NCBI RefSeq assembly: GCF_000179775.1
Contig: NZ_AEEB01000017.1
Coordinates: 372,001-436,000, forward strand
Direction: 5' to 3'
Source: Ahrensia sp. R2A130
GTDB taxonomy: Bacteria > Pseudomonadota > Alphaproteobacteria > Rhizobiales > Rhizobiaceae
DNA length: 64,000 nt
Below the pieces are notes generated by a model. The model worked only from the letters and a program-made list of their open reading frames with translations, did no database searches and was not told the origin of the DNA. Below are positions 1 through 8,442 of the stretch, piece after piece. The position numbers and the translations under genes were made by a program. Position 1 is the stretch's first letter; every line of letters begins with the position of its first letter.

Positions 1-283
1 GCTTGTAGTCCACCGACACGGTGAAGGCGGTGGAGTGGGGCGCGTCGTTTTCCGCCACCATGGGCGCAAGATTCAACCGCCGCGCCTCGCTTACGGGCAT
101 GGGCGCGCACACGATGCCGGACGTATGGCGAATGAACATCCCCATCTTCTCCGGCGTGCAATGAACCGCCGCCACGATCAAATCGCCCTCGTTCTCACGA
201 TCATCATCGTCCATGACGACGACGATTTCACCAGCCTCAAAAGCGCGGATCGCGTCCGCTACTCGTTCCATGTCTGTGGTCAT
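1..283 (-). CDS. ribB: 3,4-dihydroxy-2-butanone 4-phosphate synthase, 5' part (RibB or RibBA)
   Basis: Only the N-terminal 94 residues are inside the window; the gene runs off the left edge. The visible protein starts MTTDMERVADAIRAFEAGE and carries the DDDDRENEGDLI acidic metal- and substrate-binding loop, then FIRHTSGIVCAP and a DAPHSTAFTVSVD stretch, all diagnostic of the RibB fold. The family makes the four-carbon precursor of riboflavin from ribulose 5-phosphate. Whether a GTP cyclohydrolase II domain follows (RibBA) cannot be seen. The ATG overlaps the stop of the upstream small ORF as ATGA, so translation is probably coupled to the aroC transcript. Confidence 0.9.
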   Translation of the reverse strand, partial: MTTDMERVADAIRAFEAGEIVVVMDDDDRENEGDLIVAAVHCTPEKMGMFIRHTSGIVCAPMPVSEARRLNLAPMVAENDAPHSTAFTVSVDYK

Positions 284-735
284 GTGCAACAACTTCTAAT
301 GTTAGAAACAATGAGGTCGCCATAACCCCAAATCAGAGTGCCAAACAAAATGGCGATTAGGCTAGGCGTGTGAGATATCGGGATCGTTTGAATAATGTTC
401 AACAACTTGCTGACTTTGTCGTCCAATCTTGCAACATCCGTGTACACAAGAGTTTTGTTACACCGAGCAGTTAAGTTTAAATTCGCTTGTGACTTTTGTT
501 CATGCTCGAATTTTGTGATTTTAAAAAGCGCATCGATAGTGAAGAACTGAAATTCTCTTGCAGCGCCACCAAGCACGAGAATTGATCCGGAGCGTTGAAA
601 CCATGATGAGCAGAAATCTCCTGTCCAATCGAAGTACAGGCTGACTACCGAAATTAGAACTGCGAAAAATAGGCTGAACTTAAGTAGAAAAAGGCTAGCC
701 TCCAAAAGTTGGCGTTTGAAAGTGAGGCGCAACAT
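280..735 (-). CDS. Small AT-rich membrane protein of unknown function
   Basis: This encodes 151 residues and no family is recognised. There is a strongly hydrophobic N-terminal segment at about residues 13-34 and a second near the C terminus at about 123-143, with a charged middle region (KFEHEQKSQ and DDKVSKLLN), so a two-pass inner-membrane protein is the simplest reading. The ATG follows the aroC stop with no gap (TAGATG), and its own stop overlaps the ribB start (ATGA), so it sits exactly in the operon and is probably translated. Its base composition is visibly more AT-rich than the neighbouring genes, with many TTT, AAA and TTA codons, which suggests recent acquisition or weak selection. 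Confidence 0.6.
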   Translation of the reverse strand: MLRLTFKRQLLEASLFLLKFSLFFAVLISVVSLYFDWTGDFCSSWFQRSGSILVLGGAAREFQFFTIDALFKITKFEHEQKSQANLNLTARCNKTLVYTDVARLDDKVSKLLNIIQTIPISHTPSLIAILFGTLIWGYGDLIVSNIRSCCT

Positions 736-1821
736 CTACCCATTTTGCCCCCGATGCCGCAGCATGTGATCGGCCAGCACACACGCCATCATCGCCTCAC
801 CAATCGGCACAGCGCGAATTCCAACACACGGGTCGTGGCGACCCTTAGTCATCACATCCACCTCGTTGCCGTCCTTGTCGATGCTCTGCCGCGTCGTCAG
901 GATCGAGCTCGTTGGCTTCACCGCGAACCGCGCGACTACCGGTTGGCCCGATGAAATGCCGCCCAGCATTCCGCCCGATTTGTTGGACAGGAAGCGCGGC
1001 TGACCATCATTGCCCATGCGGATTTCGTCGGCATTTTCTTCGCCGGTGATCGCGGCGGCCTCGAAACCGTTGCCGATTTCCACGCCCTTCACGGCGTTGA
1101 TCGACATGAAGGCCGAGGCGATATCCTGATCGAGTTTGCCATAAACCGGCGCGCCCCAACCAGCGGGCACACCTTCCGCCACAACCTCGATCACCGCACC
1201 AACGGAAGAACCCGCCTTGCGGATTTTGTCGAGATCAGACGCCCAAAGTTCCGCCGTTTCACGGTCGGGGCAGAAGAACGGATTGTCGTTCACCGCATCC
1301 CAATCCCAATTTTCGCGGTTCACCTTTCGCGGGCCGACCTGAACGAGCGCGGCGCGAATGGTGACACCATCCAAAACCTTGCGAGCAATCGCACCCGCCG
1401 CCACCCGCGCAGCGGTTTCGCGTGCGGATGATCGCCCACCACCGCGATAGTCGCGGATGCCGTATTTCGCGTCATAGGCGAAATCGGCGTGGCCGGGGCG
1501 GTAGCGGTTGGCGATGTCACCATAATCTTTCGAGCGCTGGTCGGTGTTTTCGATCATCATCGAAATCGGCGTGCCGGTGGTGAGCAACGTGCCATCTTCC
1601 TGCGGCATCACACCGGACAGGATTTTCACCGCGTCAGGCTCTTTGCGTTGCGTCGTGTATTTGCTCTGCCCCGGTTTGCGCTTGTCCAGCCAGTGCTGAA
1701 TTTCAGCTTCCGAAATTTCCACGCGCGGCGGACAGCCGTCCACAACGCAACCCAATGCAGGTCCGTGGCTTTCGCCCCAGGTGGTGAACCGGAAAAGATG
1801 GCCGAAGCTGTTGTGAGACAT
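736..1821 (-). CDS. aroC: Chorismate synthase
   Basis: This 361-residue protein is the usual family length. It starts [20 protein letters not shown], with the first signature GESHGPALG at about 17-25. Basic and serine-rich FMN/EPSP-binding stretches follow ([37 protein letters not shown] at about 109-145, described here by family consensus), and the C-terminal RHDPC signature is present. The enzyme converts 5-enolpyruvylshikimate 3-phosphate to chorismate in the cytoplasm, using reduced FMN without net redox change. It is the first gene of an apparent aroC-ORF-ribB unit, divergent from pyrC with about 130 bases between the start codons. Confidence 0.97.
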   Translation of the reverse strand: MSHNSFGHLFRFTTWGESHGPALGCVVDGCPPRVEISEAEIQHWLDKRKPGQSKYTTQRKEPDAVKILSGVMPQEDGTLLTTGTPISMMIENTDQRSKDYGDIANRYRPGHADFAYDAKYGIRDYRGGGRSSARETAARVAAGAIARKVLDGVTIRAALVQVGPRKVNRENWDWDAVNDNPFFCPDRETAELWASDLDKIRKAGSSVGAVIEVVAEGVPAGWGAPVYGKLDQDIASAFMSINAVKGVEIGNGFEAAAITGEENADEIRMGNDGQPRFLSNKSGGMLGGISSGQPVVARFAVKPTSSILTTRQSIDKDGNEVDVMTKGRHDPCVGIRAVPIGEAMMACVLADHMLRHRGQNG

Positions 1822-1952
1822 GGGTGCGCGCCGGTGGCGGAATGAGTTTTGCCCGTTCTATGGCGCAGCTTTGTTGTGGTCAAACAATCCATACGGTGCA
1901 TAAGCGCACGGCCCGCTTTGCGCTTGCCGTTCGCTTCGCTAAACCGTGCCTC

Positions 1953-2996
1953 ATGAACAGCATTACCATTCCCCGCCCCGACGATTGGCACCTGCATTTG
2001 CGCGATGGCGCGATGCTGGAAGGTGTCATCGCCGACAGCGCCCGTCACTTTGCCCGCGCCATCATCATGCCCAATCTCGTGCCGCCTGTGGTGACGGGCG
2101 ACCAAGCCGCCGCTTATCGCGACCGCATTCTGGCAGCATTACCGGAAGGCATGGCGTTCGAGCCGCTGATGACGCTCTACCTTACCGAAACCACTGACCC
2201 TGATGATGTGGCCGCCGCCGTGAACAGCGGCTTGGTGAAAGCGCTGAAACTCTACCCCGCCGGTGCCACCACGAACTCCGATTCCGGCGTGCGTGATTTC
2301 GACAAGGTCGTGCCGGTGCTGGAGCGCATGGCCGAACTCGGCACGCCGCTCTGCGTCCATGGCGAGGTGACCGATAGCGACATCGATATTTTCGACCGTG
2401 AGGCCGTGTTCATCGATCGCGTGCTGGACCCGCTGCGCCGCAAGGTGCCTGGCCTGCGCGTGGTGATGGAGCATATCACCACAAGCGACGGCGTGGCCTA
2501 TGCGCGGTCCGGCGGGCCGGACCTCGGCGCGACGATTACGACGCATCACCTCATCATCAACCGCAACCACATCCTCGTGGGCGGAATCAAACCGCATTAC
2601 TATTGCCTGCCCGTCGCCAAGCGTGAGGAACATCGCCTCGCGCTGGTGGATGCTGCGACTTCCGGTGAGCCGACCTTTTTCCTCGGCACCGACAGCGCCC
2701 CGCACCCGACGGACCTGAAGGAAAACGCCTGCGGGTGCGCCGGTTGCTACACCAGCCCCAACACGATGAGCCTGCTGGCCCATGTGTTCGAGGCCGAAAA
2801 CGCGCTGGACCAACTGGCGATTTTCGCCAGCCAGAACGGCCCCGCCTTTTATCGCCTGCCGGTGAACGACGACGTGCTGCGCCTCACCAAACGCGATGCG
2901 CCTGTGGCTTTTCCCGCCACACGCGAAACCGGCGCCGGGCCGGTGACCTTGTTCGACCCCGGCTTCGATCTTTTCTGGGAAGTGGAAACCACATGA
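1953..2996 (+). CDS. pyrC: Dihydroorotase, class II (E. coli PyrC type)
   Basis: This 347-residue enzyme interconverts carbamoyl-aspartate and dihydroorotate in pyrimidine synthesis. The start was placed at the ATG giving [19 protein letters not shown]; a longer in-frame extension overlaps the aroC promoter region and adds non-homologous residues. The zinc ligands of the amidohydrolase barrel are visible: WHLHLRDG near residue 12, the carbamylated lysine region (KALKLYPAG), a VHGEV histidine, MEHITT, and the C-terminal GTDSAPH aspartate. The [12 protein letters not shown] loop is typical of this PyrC subclass, which differs from the class I enzymes more common in Gram-positives. It overlaps pyrE by four bases. 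Confidence 0.96.
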   Translation: MNSITIPRPDDWHLHLRDGAMLEGVIADSARHFARAIIMPNLVPPVVTGDQAAAYRDRILAALPEGMAFEPLMTLYLTETTDPDDVAAAVNSGLVKALKLYPAGATTNSDSGVRDFDKVVPVLERMAELGTPLCVHGEVTDSDIDIFDREAVFIDRVLDPLRRKVPGLRVVMEHITTSDGVAYARSGGPDLGATITTHHLIINRNHILVGGIKPHYYCLPVAKREEHRLALVDAATSGEPTFFLGTDSAPHPTDLKENACGCAGCYTSPNTMSLLAHVFEAENALDQLAIFASQNGPAFYRLPVNDDVLRLTKRDAPVAFPATRETGAGPVTLFDPGFDLFWEVETT

Positions 2997-3688
2997 CCTT
3001 TGCCAACTCTTTTCCCGACCGCGAAACCATCGCCGAACTCACCGCCAAGATGTTGTGGGAAATCGGTGCGGTGCATTTTCGCGCAGACGAGCCCTACACT
3101 TTCACGTCCGGTCTCAAGAGCCCGGTCTATATCGATTGCCGCAAGCTCATTTCCTATCCGCGCATCCGCTCCGCCGTGTCGGATTTCGGCTGCGCCACGG
3201 TTATGCGCGATGCTGGTTTTGAAAAATACGATGTGGTGGCGGGCGGCGAAACGGCAGGCATTCCCTACGCCGCCTTCATCGCCGAACGCCTCAACCTACC
3301 GATGATCTATATCCGCAAGAAGCCCAAAGGCTTTGGCCGCAACGCTCGCATCGAGGGTGACCTGAAAGAAGGCCAGCGCGTGCTCTTCGTCGAAGACCTC
3401 ACCACCGATGGCGGCTCCAAGATCGGCTTCGCAGACGCCATCCGCGAAGCCGGCGCACAAGTCACGGACACCTTCAGCGTCTTCTACTACGACATCTTCA
3501 AAGACGCCCCCGAAACGCTACGCGCCCACGGCATGGAACTGCATTACCTGACCACATGGCCAGACGTGCTGAAGGTGGCGCGGGCCGAAGCGCTGTTCGA
3601 CGCCGAGACGCTGGATGCAGTGGAAGAGTTTTTAGGCGCACCGTATGAGTGGAGCGCGAAGCATGGTGGGATTAGTGAGCGGGGCTAG
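2993..3688 (+). CDS. pyrE: Orotate phosphoribosyltransferase
   Basis: At 231 residues this is typical for alphaproteobacterial PyrE. The start is the ATG in the ATGA overlap with pyrC, giving [16 protein letters not shown]. Visible features are the [14 protein letters not shown] substrate loop, the flexible catalytic loop with [16 protein letters not shown], and the PRPP-binding signature [15 protein letters not shown]. It adds the phosphoribosyl group to orotate, two steps after PyrC, so pyrC-pyrE forms a two-gene pyrimidine operon. Its stop shares a CTAG with the convergent exporter gene. Confidence 0.97.
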   Translation: MTFANSFPDRETIAELTAKMLWEIGAVHFRADEPYTFTSGLKSPVYIDCRKLISYPRIRSAVSDFGCATVMRDAGFEKYDVVAGGETAGIPYAAFIAERLNLPMIYIRKKPKGFGRNARIEGDLKEGQRVLFVEDLTTDGGSKIGFADAIREAGAQVTDTFSVFYYDIFKDAPETLRAHGMELHYLTTWPDVLKVARAEALFDAETLDAVEEFLGAPYEWSAKHGGISERG

Positions 3689-4563
3689 TCCGCACGGTCG
3701 CGCTGCGCCAATTTTTTTCGACGCGAAGCCACCACCACACCACCCGCAATCAACACCGAAGCCATCACGAATCGCAACGTCAGTGGTTCGCCCAGCATCA
3801 CCATTCCGCCTACCATCGCGAGCGCTGGCACTGTCAGTTGGGCGACGGCTGCGGTGATGGTCTCCAGTTTGGGAAGCACGGTGTACCATAGGGCGTAGCC
3901 TAAGCCGGAGGTGATCGCGCCGGAGGCGACCGCAAGCACAATGCCCGTCGTGGTTATCGCGGTGCTGTCTGCGAAGGTTAGCGCGACGATTGCCACGAGC
4001 GGTACGGCCCAGAGGAAATTGGTTTGGGTTTGGCGCAAGGGGTCGGTGGCCGTGCGGCCTATCAGTGAATAAATGCCCCAGCCGATGGCTGCCGCTCCCA
4101 TCAATAGCGCGCCGCCAAGGTTTGGGGCGCTGCCTTCACCGCCAATTGGTGCGAGCAACAGCACCACGCCGCCGAAGGCCAACGCCGCGCCGAACCAGCG
4201 GGCGCGGGTGATCGTTTCGCGCTTCACCAAGGCTCCGGCAAACATCGTCACCTGCACCCCGCCAAACAATATCAGCGCGCCGATTCCGGTGGGCAGGGTG
4301 ACGTAGGCGTAGGAGAACCCCAGCAGGTAGGTGGCCAAGGCCAGCACGGACTTCGGGTCGATGGGGGAGGGCGCGCGCTCTTTCTTTGCTCGAAGCGCGA
4401 CCAGCATCAAAAGCACCGCAGCGCCGGAAACCACGCGTAGAACCGCAAAATTTGCAGGCCCTATTTCACCGTCAGCAAGTGCCAGCCGGTTGAGAATAGA
4501 ATTGCCCGCAAAGGCCACCATGGTGAGCGCGGTGAGAAACAGCAAGCGGGCTGGCAGCGGCAT
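3685..4563 (-). CDS. EamA/DMT-family membrane exporter
   Basis: This 292-residue polytopic membrane protein has about ten hydrophobic segments in two homologous halves, the layout of the drug/metabolite transporter EamA family. Examples are [11 protein letters not shown] near the N terminus, with a second repeat starting around the [21 protein letters not shown] segment. Family members export amino acids, metabolites or drugs; the substrate cannot be predicted. The ATG at 4563 was preferred over an upstream TTG. The last four bases overlap pyrE convergently (CTAG serves both stops). Confidence 0.82.
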   Translation of the reverse strand: MPLPARLLFLTALTMVAFAGNSILNRLALADGEIGPANFAVLRVVSGAAVLLMLVALRAKKERAPSPIDPKSVLALATYLLGFSYAYVTLPTGIGALILFGGVQVTMFAGALVKRETITRARWFGAALAFGGVVLLLAPIGGEGSAPNLGGALLMGAAAIGWGIYSLIGRTATDPLRQTQTNFLWAVPLVAIVALTFADSTAITTTGIVLAVASGAITSGLGYALWYTVLPKLETITAAVAQLTVPALAMVGGMVMLGEPLTLRFVMASVLIAGGVVVASRRKKLAQRDRAD

Positions 4564-4596
4564 GAAAGTTGTCCGAACAGGCAATAGAATTACCTA

Positions 4597-4680
4597 TCAC
4601 GTGCGGGAGAAATGTCCGGTCACAATTGCTTGCAGTGGAACGGGTGCTTGCTGCGGAGTGGCTGCTTGCTGTGCAGCGGG
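4597..4680 (-). repeat. Imperfect 18-base triple repeat in frame behind the NicO stop codon
   Basis: Read on the minus strand, the 54 bases after the TAA of the NicO gene fall into three imperfect 18-base units, each containing GCAAGCA. In the same frame as the transporter they would encode PAAQQAATPQQAPVPLQA, then a short end before a TGA at 4597. This could be a former C-terminal tail cut off by a nonsense mutation, or a chance low-complexity spacer. Confidence 0.4.
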
Positions 4681-5718
4681 TTAGAGACCCATCGAGCGTG
4701 CGGGAGCCGGTGCAAACGAAGCTGCCAACAGGCCATAGCCCATAATCATCAGCAGAACGCCGCCGCCCAGCGTAATGACCCCACTTGCCATGGCTGCTGT
4801 GTTGCCGGTCGCGCCGGACAGTTTCAGAGCAAAGGACCGTGCGTTGACGGCGAGTAAGGCCAGCGCAGTTACTGTAATCGCGGTTCCCGCAGACATAGCC
4901 ATCACCGCAATCGCGCCGATCCATGTGATGTCTGAAAAGCGCGCAAAGGCCAGCACCAGCACCGCGCCGGTGCATGGGCGCATACCGATAGAAAGAACGA
5001 TACCAGCCATCGTGCGCCAGTCAGTCGCCGCATCCACCTGTTCCGCTGTTGGCGCATGGGCGTGGCCGCAGGATGAGCAGACCTCATCATGGGCATGATT
5101 GTGCCCATGTGAATGAGAGTGGCTATGATCGTGATCGTGCTTCGCGTGAGAATGATCATGGTGGTGATGTTCATGATGATCGTGAGCCGGTTTTGCCCGC
5201 ATCGCCCACAGCGCTTTCGCGCCACGCCAAGCCAGCGCGATGCCCACCAATGTAAGCAGACCAAACGCGATACGTTCGCTCCAAGCCACCGCGAATTTCG
5301 TATCCCGCGCCGCAACGTCAAAGATGAAAAACAGGCCATAGACCAAGGCGATGGCCACAAGCCCCTGAACCATCGACGACGCGATAGCGAGCCAGATGCT
5401 GCGGCCAATCTTCTCTGGCTGGCTGAGCAGATAGGTGGACAGAATGACTTTGCCGTGGCCCGGCCCCGCAGCGTGGAAAACGCCGTAGAGAAAACTACCG
5501 CTGATGATCGCCATACCAGTCGCCCAACCGGCTTTATCGGCAAAGGCTGAAACTGATTGCGTGAGTGCTGTGTGGAATTCGCGCTGAGTGGTGAAAATCC
5601 AGCTCAACGCGGCGGTATATGCATCACTGAACAGTCCAAACGTGAGCCAAACAAGCAGCGCAACAAACGGCAGGCCCAGAAACCCGACCCAACCACGATA
5701 TTCACGTATCAGCTGCAT
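4681..5718 (-). CDS. NicO/RcnA-type nickel/cobalt transporter with His-rich loop
   Basis: This encodes 345 residues with six or more membrane segments. The NicO family signatures are visible: FHAAGPGHGKVILSTYL in an early transmembrane helix and GMRPCTGAVLVLAF in a later one. Between them is a long loop very rich in His and Asp (HDHHEHHHHDHSHAKHD and onward, about 45 residues) ending in CSSCGHAHA, a likely divalent-metal-sensing or buffering segment. The family moves Ni or Co across the inner membrane. The start at 5718 is preceded by GGGTGA at good spacing; an alternative ATG lies at 5733. The gene overlaps the end of the DUF1007 gene, suggesting an operon. An in-frame extension follows the stop (see findings). 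Confidence 0.87.
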   Translation of the reverse strand: MQLIREYRGWVGFLGLPFVALLVWLTFGLFSDAYTAALSWIFTTQREFHTALTQSVSAFADKAGWATGMAIISGSFLYGVFHAAGPGHGKVILSTYLLSQPEKIGRSIWLAIASSMVQGLVAIALVYGLFFIFDVAARDTKFAVAWSERIAFGLLTLVGIALAWRGAKALWAMRAKPAHDHHEHHHHDHSHAKHDHDHSHSHSHGHNHAHDEVCSSCGHAHAPTAEQVDAATDWRTMAGIVLSIGMRPCTGAVLVLAFARFSDITWIGAIAVMAMSAGTAITVTALALLAVNARSFALKLSGATGNTAAMASGVITLGGGVLLMIMGYGLLAASFAPAPARSMGL

Positions 5719-6359
5719 TTGATCGTCACCCATTCTGCAAAAGCTGCGCCAAGTTCATCGCCACCGGATTCGTCGCGACCTAGAGAGCTGGCAAATGCTT
5801 CGATGTCGTCGCTCGGATCAGCACCGGCAATATCGCTGGTGCAACCGTCTGACGTTCCGGCCAATGATACCGCATCGTCACCTTCAACATGGTTCATGGC
5901 GATGAAAAATTGCTCGTCATAAATAGCATAGCGCAAAGGTTTCACAGAAACATCGAGCGCCTTTTTGAACGGAACGTCGAACACCAGAGTCACCTGTCGA
6001 TTGTCGAAGCTGCTGCTGACCGGAATGGCCTTGTCTAACTCGGGCAGCGTGCTTTTCTCGTCAAATTTGGTGAAATAATCGATCTCGGCGATGTTGTTCA
6101 GCACGTCAGCCAGAAGCGCATCGGATTCGCTTTGCTCTACTTCGCGGTTGCCGTTTTCATCGAACGGTTCCAGCGCGTAGGCGGAGAAAAATTCATCAAA
6201 TGTCCAGTTGTAGCGCATGCCGACCATGCGCCCAGCCTTATCGAAGGCGACCTGAATTTTCATTGTGACGAATTCGTGCGGGTGCGAAATCGCTGTGCTC
6301 ATGGGTGTGGCGGCGACGGCACTAGCCAGCAGCAGCGTTGCAAAACAACGACGAAACAT
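5709..6359 (-). CDS. DUF1007 family exported protein, partner of the NicO transporter
   Basis: This 216-residue protein has a cleavable signal peptide (MFRRCFATLLLASAVAATPM, mature part from about ISHPHEFV). The start at 6359 was chosen because it puts this signal at the N terminus; the frame extends upstream without a better start. HPHEFVTMKIQVAFD, WTFDEFFSAYALEPFD and the final part are characteristic of DUF1007. Its biochemical role is unknown. In many proteobacteria such genes sit directly beside NicO-type nickel/cobalt permeases, as here, where the reading frames overlap. A role in presenting metal on the periplasmic side is an inference only. Confidence 0.85.
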   Translation of the reverse strand: MFRRCFATLLLASAVAATPMSTAISHPHEFVTMKIQVAFDKAGRMVGMRYNWTFDEFFSAYALEPFDENGNREVEQSESDALLADVLNNIAEIDYFTKFDEKSTLPELDKAIPVSSSFDNRQVTLVFDVPFKKALDVSVKPLRYAIYDEQFFIAMNHVEGDDAVSLAGTSDGCTSDIAGADPSDDIEAFASSLGRDESGGDELGAAFAEWVTIKCS

Positions 6360-6458
6360 GACGCCCGATCCCAGTCTGCGCGTTTTCAAATCACACCTGT
6401 GAAGACGACAACACAATGGCGAAAGCTAGGCGTTGCGCAAGTCTTTCGCATTTGACTT

Positions 6459-7085
6459 TTATCGCGCGATGTAACGGTCTTCGCGATGATTGACCGCCAG
6501 CACCAAGTTCAAAATGACTGCACTGAGGACGGAAAGAGCGACAAGCCAAAGCTCCGTCACCCAAAGCGCGCTTGCCAGGATGCAAAGATCAATCGCCATT
6601 TGCACCCACCCGGCGCGCCAACGGAACTTGTCTTGGAGGTAGAGCGCCAGAATGCCTACGCCGCCCAAGCTAGCGCGATGACGAAACATTGCAAGCAACC
6701 CAAGCCCCAACAGAAGCCCTGCAACAACTGCGCCCCAAAGCGGGTTTATCGTATCGAATTGAAGCACAAGCGGCTGATAGCGAATGATAATTGTAAGCGC
6801 TGCCACCGCTGCAAAGGTTTTTAGCGTGAAAGCCCAACCCATTCGTAAGATAGCCAGAAGGTAGAAGGGAAGATTTATGAGAAAGAACGCGGTGCCGACG
6901 CCTATGCCGGTTGCATAGTGGGCCAACAGCGCCATGCCAGCGACACCGCCTGTCACCATGCCTAGCTTCGCATAGATCGCTAGCGCAAGACCGACCAAGA
7001 CGACGCCGACAGCCATGCCGAAAGCGTCTTCCCACGGCGCGTGGTTACTGGCTGTCGATTTCCACTGGCCGAAGGACTGGGGCAT
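6459..7085 (-). CDS. YitT family membrane protein
   Basis: This 208-residue protein has five to six hydrophobic helices. The glycine-rich TGGVAGMALLAHYATG segment after the first helix and GAVVAGLLLGLGLLAMFRHRASLGGVGILA in the middle are typical of the YitT/DUF161 family. It lacks the C-terminal soluble DUF2179 domain found in many Bacillus members, so this is the short membrane-only form. Function and substrate are unknown. It has about 100 bases to the DUF1007 gene and may be transcribed with it or from its own promoter. Confidence 0.8.
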   Translation of the reverse strand: MPQSFGQWKSTASNHAPWEDAFGMAVGVVLVGLALAIYAKLGMVTGGVAGMALLAHYATGIGVGTAFFLINLPFYLLAILRMGWAFTLKTFAAVAALTIIIRYQPLVLQFDTINPLWGAVVAGLLLGLGLLAMFRHRASLGGVGILALYLQDKFRWRAGWVQMAIDLCILASALWVTELWLVALSVLSAVILNLVLAVNHREDRYIAR

Positions 7086-7180
7086 ACGGGCGATCTCGTG
7101 AAAACCAGATTCTTTATGATTTCACGACCATGCGCCAGCAGTGCTGACGCATGGCAGGCCTGCGTAGAGAAGAGGTGTAG

Positions 7181-8332
7181 TCAGCCCTTCGGGAAGTAGT
7201 CCGTCAGATCACCGTCACGGAATACGTCTGTAGTTGCGCAATGTAGGGCCCCGCCGAAGGCGTAGGCATCGCGGAAGGGGATCGGCAAAACTTCCAGGCC
7301 CATCTTGTCGAACTGCTCCATCTGGTTGATCTCGGATGCTTCGCAGCAGACGGTTTTTTCATCCACCATCAGAACATTCATCGACAGCCAAACGGACGAG
7401 TAGCAGAGCGATGGTGGCTGGTTGTGGGCAGGGCGTGCAGCATCGACGATTTCCCAGTCGTTGCGGTGGAAGAATTCGCGCTGATCGTCCGGCAAACGAC
7501 GTTCCGGGTTGTTGATGATGAGGCCGGGCCGGATCGGCGTGAAGGTAGCGTCGATATGGATGGGGTAGGGGTCGCCGGGGAAATTCACGGCGGTGACACG
7601 GTGGTCCGGATAATGACGACGCAGCCAGTCGATGCCCTTCAGGTTGGTCGTGAAACCGTGCTGGACGATGAGATCCTTGCCGAAGCGCAGCACGTCTGCG
7701 GCATCGAACATCGGTTCTTCTTCTGTGGTGACGAAGAATTTTTCTGCAGTCCATTCCAACCGTTTCTCATCGCCAATCGTGTCAGCGAGATAGTCCATCC
7801 GGTAACTGGCGTCTGTCATGCGTGGCTTGGGTGCAGATGTGTGACGGAACGCAGGATCGTCCTCAAAATATTTCTGCAGCAACGGGCGGTAGCACAGGTA
7901 TTCAAAGAAACGTGCGCGATAGCTCATCGTCGCTTCCAGCATTTCCTTGCCGACTGTCAAAATGACATCGCGGGGCGGCATACAGCCGAAGCTGGACGGG
8001 TTATCCCAATCCGGCGTCGACACCGGCTGAGAGAAATCCATCGGTGTAGGGCGGTCGACACGAACGCCTCGGGACTGCAGAATCTTCGCAAAATTATCGA
8101 GTTGTTCGTTGGCCTTGTCGACGGTTTCCTGCGTGCGTGGCCCCCACTGGCCTTTCATGTCTGAGTCTTCCGGCACCTTGGCATCCAGCGCAGGCTCTGA
8201 AGGCGGAATCATGCATCCGTCTGCAACGCCCACAATAACGTGCTTCAGTGGCGACCATTCATCCCATGATTTTACGATTGCTGGCTCATCACCGCCGAGG
8301 TTCGGGGCGGGGGTGGAAAACGTATCAGTCAT
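7181..8332 (-). CDS. Glycine amidinotransferase (AGAT) family enzyme
   Basis: This encodes 383 residues, close to the length of mature arginine:glycine amidinotransferase. The active site can be read by eye against the known human enzyme: Asp122 in PPRDVILTVG, Asp210 in EPMFDAADVLRFG, His259 in PIHIDATF, Arg278 in NNPERR, a SSVWLSMNVLMVDEK block, and the nucleophilic Cys365 in GGALHCATTDV. The spacing of 49 residues from Asp210 to His259 equals that of Asp254 to His303 in human AGAT. The family transfers the amidino group of arginine to an amine. Glycine is the classical acceptor, but bacterial members use others, so the product is uncertain. No downstream methyltransferase or biosynthetic cluster is adjacent. 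A 12-base inverted repeat lies upstream (8384-8424). Confidence 0.88.
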   Translation of the reverse strand: MTDTFSTPAPNLGGDEPAIVKSWDEWSPLKHVIVGVADGCMIPPSEPALDAKVPEDSDMKGQWGPRTQETVDKANEQLDNFAKILQSRGVRVDRPTPMDFSQPVSTPDWDNPSSFGCMPPRDVILTVGKEMLEATMSYRARFFEYLCYRPLLQKYFEDDPAFRHTSAPKPRMTDASYRMDYLADTIGDEKRLEWTAEKFFVTTEEEPMFDAADVLRFGKDLIVQHGFTTNLKGIDWLRRHYPDHRVTAVNFPGDPYPIHIDATFTPIRPGLIINNPERRLPDDQREFFHRNDWEIVDAARPAHNQPPSLCYSSVWLSMNVLMVDEKTVCCEASEINQMEQFDKMGLEVLPIPFRDAYAFGGALHCATTDVFRDGDLTDYFPKG

Positions 8333-8383
8333 GGCAGGTGCAACCGGTGATGGGACTCATTATGCGCTATAGCGGGGCGCAAT

Positions 8384-8424
8384 ATGACTTGCGACCGTTT
8401 GCGACACTGAATGTCGTAAGTCAT
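8384..8424. promoter_or_regulatory. Inverted repeat upstream of the amidinotransferase gene
   Basis: The arms ATGACTTGCGAC (8384-8395) and GTCGTAAGTCAT (8413-8424) are complementary at 11 of 12 positions, separated by 17 bases. The repeat lies 50-90 bases before the amidinotransferase start and just after the phosphatase gene. There is no T-run, so an operator for a dimeric regulator is as likely as a terminator. Confidence 0.45.
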
Positions 8425-8442
8425 GAAGTTAGCGGCCAGAGC

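Noticed and set aside
2139..2813. Long minus-strand open frame of 224 codons opposite pyrC
   Set aside because: It lies fully inside pyrC, has no recognisable domain and is a typical GC-rich antisense shadow.
5049..5255. CRISPR-like short repeats in the NicO gene
   Set aside because: The repetition is due to His and Asp codons in the metal-binding loop, with no regular repeat-spacer structure.
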